Positions 47,701 through 61,600 are shown, counted from the stretch's first letter. The stretch is DNA of 64,000 bases from Tetmemena sp. SeJ-2015 (GCA_027382625.1 JAJKFJ010021072.1:102115-166114), one strand, 5' to 3'. The notes: generated by a model not told the origin, from the sequence alone. A program made the numbers and translations.

Positions 47701-48297
47701 GTCCAATAAAACTAATAAATAATTGTTATGTTTATTATATAATCTGGAGCAGCTCCAACAGTAAACGGAGGTTAGAAGTCAGCACAGTCTCCTGATTAAA
47801 GAAATCTTTACAAACGGAGATCAAATGTTCACTAAGACTAGTTTAAGAACGGCCAGTCGCCCTTATTTGAAAGTGTGAACACCGATGACATTTTGAATGC
47901 TCCTATGGGAAAGTATTGGCCCCAAGGAGAGCCTCTTACATTTAACTTCCGCATGCCTGTAGATAACCAACGCTTCATGCTGTTTGAAAAGATCTTGTTT
48001 ATGATAGAGGAGAGTATTGAGCAGAGAGAAAAGGAAGTCACTAGGGAGACTAATGAGCAAATACTCAAGAAAAAAGATGGACTCATGTATGATAAAATCA
48101 TCAAGGATATCAAAAGATTATATCCTATTAAGCTCAAAGGAACTCATAATAAGTTCCAAGATCAAAATGGAAAACTATTTCAACAAAATCAAAGGAGAAT
48201 GCAATACTTCAAAGCTCAAGATTCAACCAAGCATTCCAATTATCATAGCAATTTTTATTAGAGAGTTTTTTTCCTTTATTTATAAATTCAGCTCTGA
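44788..48297 (+). CDS. Unknown large protein, IES/intron-rich
   Basis: ATG 44788 opens MKKKRNLFIYPLGMIHPSQV, then TYAVQANTQMHFETTGLSPL. Further coding blocks along the strand: DCEALISLELQLSCCLQCQK (45255), QRRYSNTM-type reading and QQQLDKKFYIYKPGQEYNKS (45640), EFINFYATWDEYTLNMRLLI (45740), SKILRLTKDDMVKYDKYLLD (45850), VLAWTSAALFFFGRVILRRE (46395), YREFIAATLAALVAFEISGM (46890), QSIAQYIIIKYLQPAHIQAY, YLDDYSDYGETHYQFAKALL (47260) and MGKYWPQGEPLTFNFRMPVD (47905), ending in TGA near 48295. AT-rich breaks separate the blocks. Joining them in one gene is an inference from shared strand and absence of clear terminal TGA signals. No domain is recognised. Confidence 0.45.
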
Positions 48298-48587
48298 ATT
48301 TAGAGTCAATTTTTTAAACAGCTCTTTTTTTAACACTATATTATTCGAAGATGAATTAATTATAAAATTTGTTAATTATTTCTACATAATTACTATCACA
48401 TTCCTTGAAATTAAAATCTAATTCGAATAACAGAGAGTATAATTTTGAATTAAAGTAAAAAATGCATCTTGATTAAGTTTATACTTTAATTTTTAAATGC
48501 AAATTCTTTTGAAATTTTGAGGAAAAATATAAATCCTAATTTCTTTATCTCAAACTGTTATAATCTAATAACCCAACTGGGAATATA

Positions 48588-51500
48588 ATGAATGCTTTAT
48601 AGAAGCTGCCAACATTCTTTAAGAATTACGATGTAAGGAAAGGAGATCAACACAGACCCTCCTTGGACTCTGCTTCAATTTCAATGGAGTCAAGCCATTT
48701 TTAATCGAAGGCTCTGTAGCATAGAGGGTCTGTGAGGGTCACAGGAATTACCAATTTGTTTTCTAAGTAACACACGCATCTCTCCTCAAAGAAACTCCCT
48801 TAATTTGATAGGGACAAATCCAATAATAGACTCTAGATTGATATTTTACTAAATTTTTATTTTTATCATGAGCTAGAGCTAAGATGATTTTGCAGGAACG
48901 TCAACTAACTTAAACAACAATAGTTTCATTGAATTAGAGCAACAGAGGATTAACTTCTGCAAATAATAATCAAATTTAATATTTAATTTAGAACGATGAT
49001 TAGCATATTAGGTTTTGGGAGAAGAGATATAGAATATTTGTTCTTAAAGGTCCTTAAATAAATTAATCACCTCAAAGTGAGTTTAATTTTGCTTGAATTT
49101 ACCTCAAACTTTGAGATTATAGTTGTCTAGAAACTTTCTAGATTAATTTAAGCTCAATAAAATTAAGATTAAAATTATACAATACTATTTGATACTAAAT
49201 TTTACGAGTCTCCAAGGAAGCTATTCTCAAGATCAAGCTAATAGAGATCTATTGGACCATTTCATGGGCATAAATACTATTTTGATTTGCTTTTTCTTCA
49301 TTTTATTAGCATCTTATAAATTTAGGTTAAGTCAAAATTATTTACAAAATGGAAATTTTGAGTGAAGGTTGACAAATCTTAACTCAACTAAAAATTAAAA
49401 TGAATGAATCGGCGAAGTTATAAAGTTTACTGACTCTCTATATTAAGAATGCTTATTATCTTATCTCCATTATCATATAATTCTGTAAATTTTATATTTA
49501 TTTTCTGCAAGAAAAGAATATCCCGATTGATGTATGGGACGCAGGGGTTGATGACCTTCCTTCATCATTTATTTGGCCTCCTCTCTGATTCTCAAATGCG
49601 TAGAGTAAATTACTCCTTTGCCATGCAAAACGAAATAAATAAATTGGCGAAGGAGGAGAAAGATGTTTCACTTAAAATGAGAGAAAAGAGACAGAACCAC
49701 CCTATTATGGAAGTCAATGAAGATGATTTGTCTCCTTCCCACCAAGGAGCAAGCATGCATTCAAGAGACAGAACTAAAACTATGATGCAGAATATACAGC
49801 TGAGAAACAAGAGAGGAACATCAATATTTGGTCGTACTTATTCTTTTTAGGAGAAGGGATTACCTCTCCAAAGTCTAATTTTTAGGCTCTTTCCCAAAAT
49901 CTAGTGTAGTGGCTTAAGAGATAACGGGTTTACAGCTTAGGCAGGTTTATGAGAAGATTTACAAATTTAAAACAGAGTGTGCTAACTTCCAAGGACCCTA
50001 TGGCTTCATTCAATAGTAGTGATTAATCCAAGGTTTTCAAGGATCAAAGATATTTACTTTTTAAGTCAGTGGCTGAATATAGACATGTGGCAAACAAATT
50101 GCTTTCAGATAAAGCGTAGCCATCAGTTCATTACCTTCAAAATGAAGTTGATAGAAACTTTCGAGTGCCCTGAAGAAGGATACAGCACTATCTGGAACGA
50201 TCTACTGAAATTCCCAGCCTAAGATGAAAACTTTTTCCCTCATACAAAGTTCATGCACATTTGGGAGTAGCTAACACATCGCCAGCAAGAGGAGCAGTTT
50301 ATGAAGCTGGGTTAGAAACAAGAGAGACCCTGGATTCGAAATATTTGCTAAAGTTATTTGAAGTCTAACTCAGCCAATTCTGATGGTTTTAAAGCTAGCA
50401 TTTCAGTTACTGGACTGCAATAGAATAACTCAACTCCAAGCAGTAGCACTCCTTCTCAATAAGTCATTTCTAATTATACTCTGATATTATTTATATAAAA
50501 GTAAAGAAGCTAGTGAACGATGAGAACATTTTCAATGGCTCATGTGTTTACAAGAACTGGGTAGATAGGAAAAAGGAGGCTTAAAGAGAGCGAGAATTAT
50601 CCTCCCAGAGAAATAAAAATTCCACTCCTGTTAAAAATTTTGAGGAGCTCAGTTAATTCTCAACTCAAAGGTAAACTCATAACTAGAGCAGCAAGTTGCT
50701 AGTTCCAAAATCCTCTATAGGCAACAATAAAAAGGAAAAGGATAAGAGAAATACGAATGTCACAGATCTCATTAAACTTAAGTTGGAGAAAAGGATGCTA
50801 GATAAGAAAAGCTCGGATAGTGGATCCAATGATTCCTCAACTTCAGTTTCAAAGTCTGCTTAAGACTCGCATTTTCTTTTTGTGCAATATTATTTTAGAG
50901 ATAACTCGATACTAACTAAAACTGCTACTGTTGTTGGTAATGGAACTTAAGGGGAGTAGATACAAACTACCACCTCTTCTTACTATATATGTATATTAAT
51001 TTCTAGGTCTGGAGATAACTTATCTATCTTGTATGATTACGATTTTAGCAGAAAAACTTACAAAGATAATCCACTTAATCTATACTAGAAGATGTAGAAC
51101 CCTGAAAATGTCTCATAAAATTTACTCCACAAAATATTCTTGTTAATAATTTTAAAATAAAAAATGATAATATCAAATTGAATATCTGATACTGATAAAT
51201 TATAAGATGAAATAAAATGCAGTCGAGGATATTAAAATGAAAGAGTATTTAAATATTTTAGATACAAAAATAAAGCCTAACCTATATTTGGAATAATTTC
51301 TAACTGAAATGATGTTTAAAAATAATAGACTTTTGGAGGAAGAACTGCCCTTTCATAGAGAAGAAAGGCTAATTCAAAGAAAAGGAAATAACTTTTAATT
51401 TAAACTCGAGTGCAGCAAGAGCTGATATATTTCTAGAAATACTTTGACTACCTCAGCAATCATTAACCTGAACTGCAAACAGACATAGAAAAGCAAGTGT

Positions 51501-52390
51501 TCTTCCTAAATCTCTATAACTTCCTGATATTGTATAACCTAGGTCTGCATATGATGAGTTAGCCAGAAGCTATTGAAAAGATTGGAAATTACTCCATGTG
51601 GCAGGCTTTCTAAATGAGTTGCAAAGTTAGCATTTGCGGCTACAAAATTAATGCTTTCGATATAAATGAGCTGATAAAATATTATTATTTCGAGATTCAG
51701 CATTCTATTCTGAGATTTTCCATGGACCTTCCAAAGGTCTCTACTTTCATTCTACAGAGCCCTAAGGTAGAATTCAGCTGTCCCCAATTCCAAGTCAAAG
51801 ATCCAGAGCCATTATAATATCATATATCCCTTTTGAATTGATGTGCTTTGGATTTTTCTTGCCAGTGAAGCGAGTGGCTCGGCTGAAAGTATTTGAAACT
51901 AATAAGTTTGCATCTTAGTTAAAGCAAAGAGCAGAGGAGTTCTTACTGAAGAAACTCAAATTCAAAAAGGATACTGCTTATATTTCTCTACCCAGAATAC
52001 TGAGTATCTACTAGAAAGATTTCAACTAAGATTCGAATCTGCAACTTCTGAGGTACATAGAGGATAGGTAACATATTTTTTTAATATAATTTCCTTTAGT
52101 GTATTTTATTAGTCAATTTGAATTTTATTATAATGCATTTTATAATAATTTATTGTGAATAATCGTATGGGTTGACTTAGTTGTCTACTTTCTTGGGTGA
52201 ATTCGACAAGACGCAAAGGAAGGAAGAGAGCCTGATCTTTGAGTTTAGAGAGTTCTGCTGGCAGTTCCAACCCCAGAGACTCAGCAAGATATTCGCAATT
52301 AAGGAAGACTAGTAGAAGTTCAATAACTTACTAGAGTAGAGAAGTCTCTCACCCGCCCCAAGACTAAATAATGAAATATCATTTAAGTGA
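48588..52390 (+). CDS. DUF547-domain protein
   Basis: Probable start ATG 48588 (MNALQKLPTFFKNYDVRKGD). N-terminal segments include SFIELEQQRINFCKQ, QNEINKLAKEEKDVSLKMRE, FKDQRYLLFKSVAEYRHVAN and EEGYSTIWNDLLKFPAQDEN; a Ser/Lys-rich middle follows (KLKLEKRMLDKKSSDSGSND). The C-terminal part is DUF547-like: EKQVFFLNLYNFLILYNLG, SICGYKINAFDINEL with IQHSILR, SPKVEFSCPQF and KVFETNKFASQLKQRAEEFL then ISLPRILSIYQKDFNQD, matching the family's INLYNALVIH, YxIGGxxFSLxDIEHxILR and closing YxxDF elements. Stop TGA 52388-52390. Two single-base slips (one near 50173 in a C run) and several AT-rich inserts interrupt the frame. The link between the 48.6-49.3 kb part and the rest is inferred. The biochemical role of DUF547 is unknown. 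Confidence 0.65.
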
Positions 52391-52534
52391 GAATAAATAT
52401 TATATATAATATATTATAATAAAATTAATAATATAAGATGATTATCAATTTAAATAATATTGAGATAGAAGGAAAGAGTTAGTGTTATCAATTTAATTAT
52501 TTGAATTGGGTGACGTTAAGATTATTAATTGAAA

Positions 52535-53400
52535 ATGTCTAATAATTTCTTTAAAGTTAAGTAGCTTAAATCTTGCCCTTACATCTCCTTCAGGTTTCTC
52601 AACCTCGTAGTGCTCGTTAACTAATTCATCAGCATACTCGTCGCATTAATAAATAATTATCTATTAATCCTAGTACTAGAATTGTATGACTCCGAGCAGT
52701 ACTCTGTCTACATATTTGGATACTTGATTGCGGAGGGCTGTGGATTTGGATTAGCTCTGCTTGCTTTTAGATTGGCTCCAAGATTGCTGGTAATGGGCAG
52801 GACTCAGAGAAAATGGACTCTATGGATTTTGTATTGGCTTCAGATGATTGCATTCACTCTTCACTTTAAATGTACACTTATATTTTATTTGTTTTAAAAT
52901 TGATAATTTTAATAGCACAATATATAAATAAATAAGTGTTCTATAATTCTACTACCTCTACAAATTTCTTTAACTTAAATTAGGATTTAGATATCCTGAT
53001 CATATTAAAAATATTGTCTAGTAAAACTTTAATTGGTGAATAGAGGTTAAACTTTTTGGTTTCAGTGGCGATGCTGTTTAATTATAAGTTCCTAGCTTCA
53101 TACATAGCTTACAACTAGCGAGAATACTTAGTGGGACTGGATTCTTTCAAGAATGTGATGGTGTACGTCTGCTTCACCACCTTGCTGCTTGGGCTTGACG
53201 TGTACCTGACCATTTACTTCAGGAAGTTTATAGGCAGTCAATAAATAAGAGTGGAAGAGAAACGCAAGCAAGCAGGGGAGGTCAACTTAAAATAATTAGA
53301 CCAGTACTAAAAGGAGGTAAACGCCATCTATGCAAAACTAGATGGCAAAGACCTCAGAGATATATCCCAGACTAGAACAAAATAAACCAGAACAAAATGA
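52535..53400 (+). CDS. Multi-pass membrane protein, unknown
   Basis: ATG 52535 opens MSNNFFKVKQLKSC, followed by hydrophobic helices FLNLVVLVNQFISILVALI, a loop with YDSEQYSVYIF, GYLIAEGCGFGLALLAFRLA and WTLWILYWLQMIAFTLHF. After an AT-rich interruption (about 52890-53065, intron or IES) the frame resumes with MLFNYKFLASYIAYNQREYL and VMVYVCFTTLLLGLDVYLTI. It ends in a long charged cytoplasmic tail (RVEEKRKQAGEVNLKQLDQY) to TGA 53398-53400. At least five membrane segments are visible. No family is recognised. Confidence 0.65.
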
Positions 53401-53552
53401 TAATCAATGCAATAATACTTTGTAATATAAATACATCGCTAGTTTGTGCTTACAATTTCTTATAAAAGAACAGTTTGATAGCTAATGTAAAAAAGCAAAT
53501 CACAAAATCTGTTAAGAAATAAATAAACCTAAAATACTCAAACCCAAGTTCT

Positions 53553-54269
53553 TCATTATAAGGAAATTTAATTAAAAGCAAAAATAAGCAATAAATTAGT
53601 TAAATTTGAAGAATTATATTTATAATTAATACAGATACTTGTAAACATAAAAAAAATATCCTTCATTCGTATAAATATATTAAGCTTCCTTTATATCTTA
53701 AAATATAAGTTTTTAAATTAATTCTTATTGATCTATAACCAAACTGCATCTTTATAAACAGTAATTTTGAAAATAGAAGGCTTTGCATTATCATTATAAA
53801 CCAAGTATCCTCCACCATAGCCAGCGCTGATAAGGATTGGAGAAGTGGCTTTACTCGAATTGAGTGAGGTCATTGTAACATTACTCCTAGTGGTATATCC
53901 ATAATTAAATCCATAAGTGCCAGCAGGTTGCAAGGATAAGGTAGCAGAGAGATCTGTAGTATAAAAATAATTTGTGCCAGCTGTGTTTTAGAATCCGACT
54001 ACGCAATATTTATAAGAATCGAAAGCGAATGCGAAAGTTTGGGTCTTCCTGTCTGTGACAGTGAGATTTGAATTGCAAATAGTGTCATTGCCTGAATCGC
54101 ATTAGTCTAAATTGGTGCTGACCTTTTTGCTGCAAGAGGAAGCTGAAATGGTCTTCTAGCAAGATGCAGCCTTAGTCGATGTTAAGTAGGAGCAGTGTTG
54201 GTAGCCATAGAACAAGCATCTTACACAATAGTTATTGTAAGCTGCTTGACCCTCTATTTGATCTACCAT
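53553..54269 (-). CDS. Cys-containing, probably secreted protein
   Basis: One uninterrupted frame of 239 codons runs from ATG 54269 to TGA 53553-53555. Its first third is Cys-rich (YCVRCLFYGYQHCSYL, AASCQKTISASSCSKK, QCDSGNDTICNSNL). The rest is Thr/Ser/Gly/Tyr-rich with NxS/T sites (RSNVTMTSLNSSKATSPILI, SAGYGGGYLVYNDNAK). This looks extracellular. No signal peptide follows the chosen ATG, so the true N-terminus may come from an upstream segment in 54270-54790. The last 30 or so codons are AT-rich, and the genuine end could be earlier if an intron is present. Family unknown. Confidence 0.6.
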
Positions 54270-54794
54270 ACTCAAAATTATCAATTTATTTTATATCTTT
54301 AATTAAATATGACTTAAATTTTTTTAAAAAGTCTTTATGGAATGAAATGAGAAAATTTTATACTTATGTAGATGAGTAAGCTGAGTGATAAAGTCAAGAA
54401 AATATTTTTGGATTTCATTGAACTAATTTATAATTTAGCAATTTGATATCAAAATATTGTATTCTCTTTAAATGAATCAGGTGTGAACAGCTTCTAAAAT
54501 GGATATTTATCCCCTTTTTCTATTATTATAGTCCAATCTCTTTTGAAGTTACGTTTAACTGCTCTTTATAAAAGTAAGAAACTTAATTTCTTATTCAATT
54601 AAAAGATTATACATATAGGATTATAATTGTTCTTCGACTTTGCAAATATAAAAATATATTAAACTCCAAGATATAGCATTATAAATAATTACTTTAATAA
54701 ATTATTCTTATACAGATTGGATTGTTAATTTTTGAAAATAAATTTTATTTCTTCACTTTAAAGAGTAAAGCATTGGGATATTAAGGGAAGTAAA

Positions 54795-57700
54795 ATGCAA
54801 AATACATCAAAAATACCAAATATCCCAAATACTCTAGTCAAAAACTTCTTCATAGCAGGAGTTAACCAGAAGACTCTGGCCAGTAACCACATTATAGTTT
54901 CTTAACAATTATATAGCTTAAATTTTGGAGAAGAAGGGGTTTGCAATCCCCCCTGAAGTCCTATTCACTATGTATCAATCCAAGGAGAGAGTGAACAACT
55001 ACCTACAAGTAAGTATCATCATCATCCCTTGTCTGAATATTGCGTCACCACTAATCTTTATTATAGTTTGTGTTCCCTGAGAAGGTAGCAGTCGAGTACT
55101 CAAGTCAAGAGCCCAAGTTCTACTCGTTTATGACCACTGACTAGGAAGGATTCAACACCTTCATCCATGTCCTCATATTCTACGAGGAGATCAACGAAGC
55201 TGAAATTTAATTCAATATATTTCCTCCAAAGATTTCGACATCATGACTGAAATACTAAGGAAGCAACACCAAAACAAAAAGAACACTACGAGGAACAGAC
55301 TCACTAAGAATCATAACGCAATTCAAGGGAAGGAACTAACAGTGCAAATAGAAATAACAACTCATCTGTCTCCAGGGAAGGCAGCAACATCACCAATCAA
55401 AACAGCAATCACATGAGTGAGGTCAATATACAAACTGTTTAATTAAAATTGAATTTAGTTGCTCATTTTATAAATAAATAATTAGGAATAGAGAGTATAG
55501 AACTGTTTTAGTTTTAATGTTTACCTAAAATTTAATTATATTTTAAAATATATTTGTTTTAATCCTTATTAAATTGTATAATAACACACTATTTTAGCAG
55601 CACAGGAAGAAACTATAAGAAATTATCAAGCAAAGGAATGACAAGACACTTTAATTGACATGCGATGAACTTATAGACAAATAACTAATAAATAAAAAGA
55701 AGTCAATAATTAATCAAAATTTAATTTATTTTTAAAAATCTATAAACAAATAACAGTAAAAGGCAAGTGCATTTAATTGTTATTTATTTAAGATTAGCAC
55801 ACTTCATGAAGTGACTGAGGTTTCTAAGAAAACTAATGTGCATTAAATTATTCCTAAGACACCCCACTCCAAGGTAAACATCCTACTCAGTTCAGGAGGA
55901 GCAGAGCATGACCAAAAACAAAAAGACCATAAAATCAAAGACTAAAAGAAGAAGGAGCAGATGGGAAAGCTACTGCAAGATCTTCATGTTGGTTCTTGTC
56001 TTGGGGCGCCTCCTGGAGCTGTAGCTTCAAACTAAAGCTAATCTAAATATATTTTAATACCTTATTAGAATTTATAATTTTTAAAAGCCAATAAATATAT
56101 AATCAATGAAAATCTTCATTTTCACAGAATCAACAAATTATGATGATTCAGCATTTTAACAATTTTTAAAGAAAAAGTTTTTAAGTTTAAATCTTTGATT
56201 TTTTTGCTTTTAAGATGAAATTCATTTTTAAAAATGAGAATTTATAGGATCAAGATATCTCTGAGAATTAAAGAACAGTGATTTTTGGAAAATAGTATTG
56301 GCTTATTTTTATAAACATAATAAATCAGTTACTCTTTTTCATAGTAGATTTTAAAAGAACGAAGCGTTTAAATTAATTATAAAGAAGTTGGTATAAAGCT
56401 CCAAACTTAACTACTCAGACTTATTTAAAAAATTTCTGACCTTAAAGGTGAATCATACTTACTTAAATTTTCAAAAATTCAAATGTAATTTTACTTATTA
56501 GTATCTTCACATCAGAAATAATTATTTAAAATTCTTAAGAGTTTTGAATGATTAGATGTTTGTTTAATTATAAAGCTAATCTGAACAAAGAGCATTCTCA
56601 TATATTTTGAGTGACTAGCAACTATACACTCCCAATCAGAGAAGTTAAATTAAGATTCCCAGTACCAACTTAGATGACTAAAGAGATTATATTACTTCCC
56701 CTAAGTTTGGGTCAAGTAATATAGAAGCCGCCCTTACAAATGAAGCAGTATTTTAGAATTTGATTGATTAAACAGAAATTTAGCCTTAAGAAACTACTAG
56801 ACAAAGTGCTAATTCCAGGGCACTAAGATCAAGACCAAAGAGCAACGCCTTCAAAATCAAAGATGTGCAAAAAATAAGAGAGCATTTAAACTCTGAGGAG
56901 GGAACTTACGATGAAAAGTATCAGATCGGGTAGAACAACCCATTTAGACTTCAAATAGAACCCAAGGCCTATGATGATTACTATGGTCATAACAGATAGA
57001 AACCATCTCAGTCTAATTACAAGACATCGGGCAACAACTATGAAGATCCCTACAACTATTGCAATATCAAACCTAATATGATAGAAGAGATGAGTGCAGA
57101 TGAAAACTTTGATGATGAGTTTGTCAACTAAAATGATCAGTTTTTAACAAGAGGCACTTGTAACTTTGGAGTCAAAAGTCAGTCACAGCCCATGGATGGT
57201 TCAGACTAAGAGGATTAGCTCGAGCAGTTGTATGAAAAGAAAAGATATGTACCTGTAGCTCTATGCTTAGAAACTGAAACTGAGTACCACGATGTATTTA
57301 GAAAGATTCTCCTCGCTTTATTTGATGAGATTAGAACTCCAGATAACGTTCTCAATACAACAAAGGCTTAAGAAAATTTAAGAATATATTTTAAAAAAGT
57401 TTTAATCGTTTTCTAAACTAAAGTATGTTATATTGATCCAAATTATATCTATTTTTAGTTAATTTTTTTTTAATTGCATATATAATCATTCTAATATTTT
57501 TCATACAAGAATCTATTTAATTTTAACAATAACTAAATATTTGAGAATCGCAGGTTGGCATTTGCTGAACTGGTAGCTCATATTGCATTTCTGAGAACGA
57601 TTCCAGCTCCTCCATTTAACTCAAACTATAACATTCACATGTTCAACAAAGTGTTCTCTATAACTGAGGGAACTCTGGAATAGCTGCCAAATAAGAACAC

Positions 57701-58438
57701 CTATGCCATTAAGATATTGTTTGATGTGCTGGACGTGAAGTCTATTTTCTACTGCTGGAAAGCTCTCCTATTCGATAAGTCAGTCATTATTATTATATTT
57801 ATTAATTTTGGTGAGTTCCCAGTATTCACTATAGTTCTATGTGGCGGAAGGACTTAAATAGCTGCTTTTCCCTCTCACGTGGTAGAATACTTACATCCAA
57901 CCTGGCAATGAGAATTTAGCTGGGCACTGCGATGGGCCGATAGTGTGCTTGTATGGGTCTAACAGCATGGTGAATGGATTTGACTTCTTTGATGGCATGT
58001 CTCCAGAGATGGTTGTAGTAGATATAGATGCCTGCTACACTAACTGCATTCAAGCAAAGTGATTTGCTTTTTAATTAAATGTATTTTGAGTATTTGAATT
58101 GACCTTCCATGCGTGCCTGATGAGACTATGTATATCAGAATTCTTAACACTCTTAAAAATTCAAGAATTAATCAGTATGACAAAGCCTATCCAGATATAC
58201 TATTTTATTTCTTAAATATCTATTGCAAATAAATATATAGTTTACTCATATCCCAGAGAGTGAAGATTTCGTGAACTAAGTGAGAGAGACCTTCTTTGGA
58301 CTTCTCAAACCATTCTTATCAAGAGTTGAAAACTACATTGATAAATCCATCGACCCTTCCTAAGCCTATTTTTAAAACTACTTCAACTCATCATATCCAT
58401 TTATCAAATGTTATCAAATAATTCCAATGAATCTCTGA
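54795..58438 (+). CDS. DENN-domain protein (Rab GEF-like)
   Basis: ATG 54795 opens MQNTSKIPNIPNTLVKNFFI with AGVN, then KKGFAIPPEVLFTMYQSKER. A GTAAGT..TTATAG intron (about 55009-55068) leads to the upstream-DENN strand FVFPEKVAVEYSSQEPKFYS and GFNTFIHVLIFYEEI. Disordered Ser/Asn/Gln linkers follow (55250-56030). Core-DENN elements are PIREVKLRFPVPTQ, KRYVPVALCLETETEYHDVF with RKILLALFDEI, AHIAFLRTIPAPPFNSNYN, AIKILFDVLDVKSIFYCWKA with LLFDKSV, QLLFPLTWQNTYIQPG and PEMVVVDIDACYTN. The last block, FVNQVRETFFGLLKPFLSRV, ends at TGA 58436-58438. DENN proteins are exchange factors for Rab GTPases in membrane traffic. Long AT-rich inserts (55440-55780, 56040-56620, 57370-57550) look like IESs or introns. 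Confidence 0.82.
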
Positions 58439-58694
58439 GCAAAAATTTAAGGTTAGATTTGTGAGTTTATGATACAAGAGATCGAAAAACGTTGATTAAA
58501 TATTTTTTTAATTCTTAGCAAAGAAACTTAATTTATAAATTTAACATTCATTCTCCTAATTATGATAGACTGCATTTCAAACTTTTGATTTAAATAAAAT
58601 TATTTCCAATTATAGCATTTAAATAATAATTTTATTTCGATAACTTAAAAAAGATTAAAGTTTTACTGATTATAAATTAAATACTAGGACTAAA

Positions 58695-61600
58695 ATGCAA
58701 AACAAAAACTGCAATTAATTATTGAGCTCAAGTTGTTTCCAAGAAATACTGGTATATTTACGAACGAGACAGAGAGTTGAGTTGCAGATACTAGCAGTCA
58801 AATTCTACAACAAGATAATTCCAAATGCAATCATGGAAGTAAAGCAGAAATTTATTATTTAATTTTCCCAAAGAGAAAAAATCATATACAAAATGCACAA
58901 GTCAAACACTTTACAATCTGCAATCAAGTCTGTCTTAATTAATGCTCAAGGAATATAAAAGGTCAATTCTTACAACAAAAATAAATAAATTAGTAATTAA
59001 AAAGATTTTGAAATAGAGGAATTTAAATTTTAATATATTTTATTTAAATTAATTTTAGATGCCTCTGATCTTTAATAATTTAATTTATTAGATTATTAAA
59101 TTTTGCATGTAGTAATTTTAAAAGTAAAGTTGCGAAAATAATAAATGACACATTGAGCATGTTATTATAAATGTTAAACTTGAATGATTACCATATATAA
59201 GCTCATAGATAGCAGAGTGTAAATATAAGTAATTAATTAGTTCAAATATCTGGATAGGTTAAAATAAAGCATTTTTATCTTTGATTAATGTCAGGGAGGC
59301 TATCTTTAAAGTTTAGCTTTAAAAATTCTATTTTTTGGGTGAGTCTTTTAAGGTGAATTTCTGCTCAAATTGAGGAGCTTTAATAGAGAAGGCAAATGAA
59401 AAATAATATGCTCTCCTCAATCAAAGGGTTTAAAATTAACATAAGGTCATGAAAGTCAAGCCTTTAATGTAAAGCCTCTAAGATAGTTGAAACGAATTAA
59501 CAAATTATAATTTTGATAATCTTGTTTATTTATAATCTTAGTAGTGGTTTCTAATTCCTCATAATTTTTATTTATATTTCAAAGATTTAAAAATTTATTT
59601 AAATACAAATATACAAAAGTATAATTTCATTCAATTTTATAGAAGTAAAATAAACATATAATTACAATTATTTATAAGTTAAAACTAATAGAGTCTTTTT
59701 ATTCTTCCTATCTGAACAAGCTTATTATATTTTAGCTGGTCTATGGATATAAGATTGCAACAAAATTTAAATTAAAAATATTTAATATATTTTTAATTAT
59801 ATTTAATTACTAATTAAATTTAATATATAATTACTACTTTTCTAGTGCTTTTTAGTTAAAAGATTAAATTTATATTTCTAGAGAAATATATCGTACATTT
59901 TACAATTAGATTTTAGATTTCCAAGCTAAATTAAAAGCTCAAATTTTCAATTATTCTAAAACTTTGAAATAAATTTATATAAAATTTATTATGAGAAAGG
60001 ATTAATTTTGTGCATTGATACTTTAAATTCTCTTTATTAATTTTTAAAGCATATATTTTTAGATATTCTCTGTTCGATTTTATTTTTAAAATGTGATTAG
60101 CTTCTGTAAAGCCTTGACGAAGGAAGAAAACTCTACTCTATTATGCTTAAACTTGATACTGTAAATGCTCCTTGCCAACCAAGTATTGTCTAAAACAATT
60201 ATAAAGCTATTTATTTTTACCTATATCAAGGAATTAACTAGATCGTCCAGCAGCATTCTTAAACTAAAATAATAGAAGATATAAAGCCAAATTGGAGTAA
60301 GCACCAAAAAAACAAATTTATTACACTAAATTGAATTTCTAGCCTGCAAATTAAAATAGAGGCTGAGTTACTGTATTTTGTCTAAAATAAAAATACTTCT
60401 ATTTAATTTTGCAGAACTAAAAGGAGAGACATATCTATTTACTTTTTGCAGTGCAGTTGATGAATCTATGGTTGGAAAGATAAGCTCCTAAATCTACAGA
60501 ATAAATGATCCTTTCAAGAACAGACAGCACAGATATGAGCTAATTACAAACAAAAAATCTCATGAAACTAAGATAATTATTTATATAAGCTGGAATTCAT
60601 ATCAGAAATCAAGACTTCATACGAGTCAGATCTTAAAAAATTCTCTATCACAACTATCAAATTACTCAAAGGTATTCTTCTTGTTTTATTGTCAATCATA
60701 TTAATTTATATTTACATTTTTCTATTACGATTAAGAATTTACTGGAAAATTGAGTCTTCTAATTATAAATTTGATTTATTATATTCAAATTTTAATTGAG
60801 TGACGAGAGATATCTTTGCCCAATATAAATATTATAACTACAAAGTTATGTTAATTTAGATTGGCTGGGAACATGATTCAGATCAAGGTATATCATTAGA
60901 TTAGCAAAATTTTGAACGAATTTTTATATTAATCAATTTTAATAATCATTAAGTCAAAATTCTTAAATTTAGAAATTTTCCTTTATTTTTAATTAAAAAT
61001 TCTCAGAAATATTGAACTTAAGTCGATAGAAGTTTCCTATTTATATTTGTAGATTTTTCTAATCAATTATATTATGGCCTTTGTTGAATGTAAATTATAA
61101 TGAGAATAATTAATTTATAAGTTAAAATAATGGATTTAATTTAAAATAATAATTATTTTGTTGATGGATTTTGTGATGACAACACTTTTCAATTAATTTA
61201 TCTTTTTCATGAAGGATGTATATTTTACTAGCTGATTGAGACAAGAAAAGACTCTAAAATAGAGACTAGTTTAATAAGATAGCATAAACTCTAATTTATA
61301 TTTAGTAGTCCAACATTTCATAGACAAGAGTGCTCTATTATCAAAATAGGTGATAATAAGGAATCATAGAAAGTGTATTTATACTTGATCAATGGCACAA
61401 GAACTAGATAAACTTGCATTGAGAGAACTATTGCACAACTTAAATCATAATTAAAGAGTAAAAAAAGCTAGCAGGATCTATCAAAGCCCTTAGTTTTGCT
61501 TTTCACTTTTACACTTTCCATAAAAGAATTAATTATGTCAGGGTATAGTTTGATGCTTCAATCTTAAAATGGTATTGTATTCATTCCCATTCCTATGATT

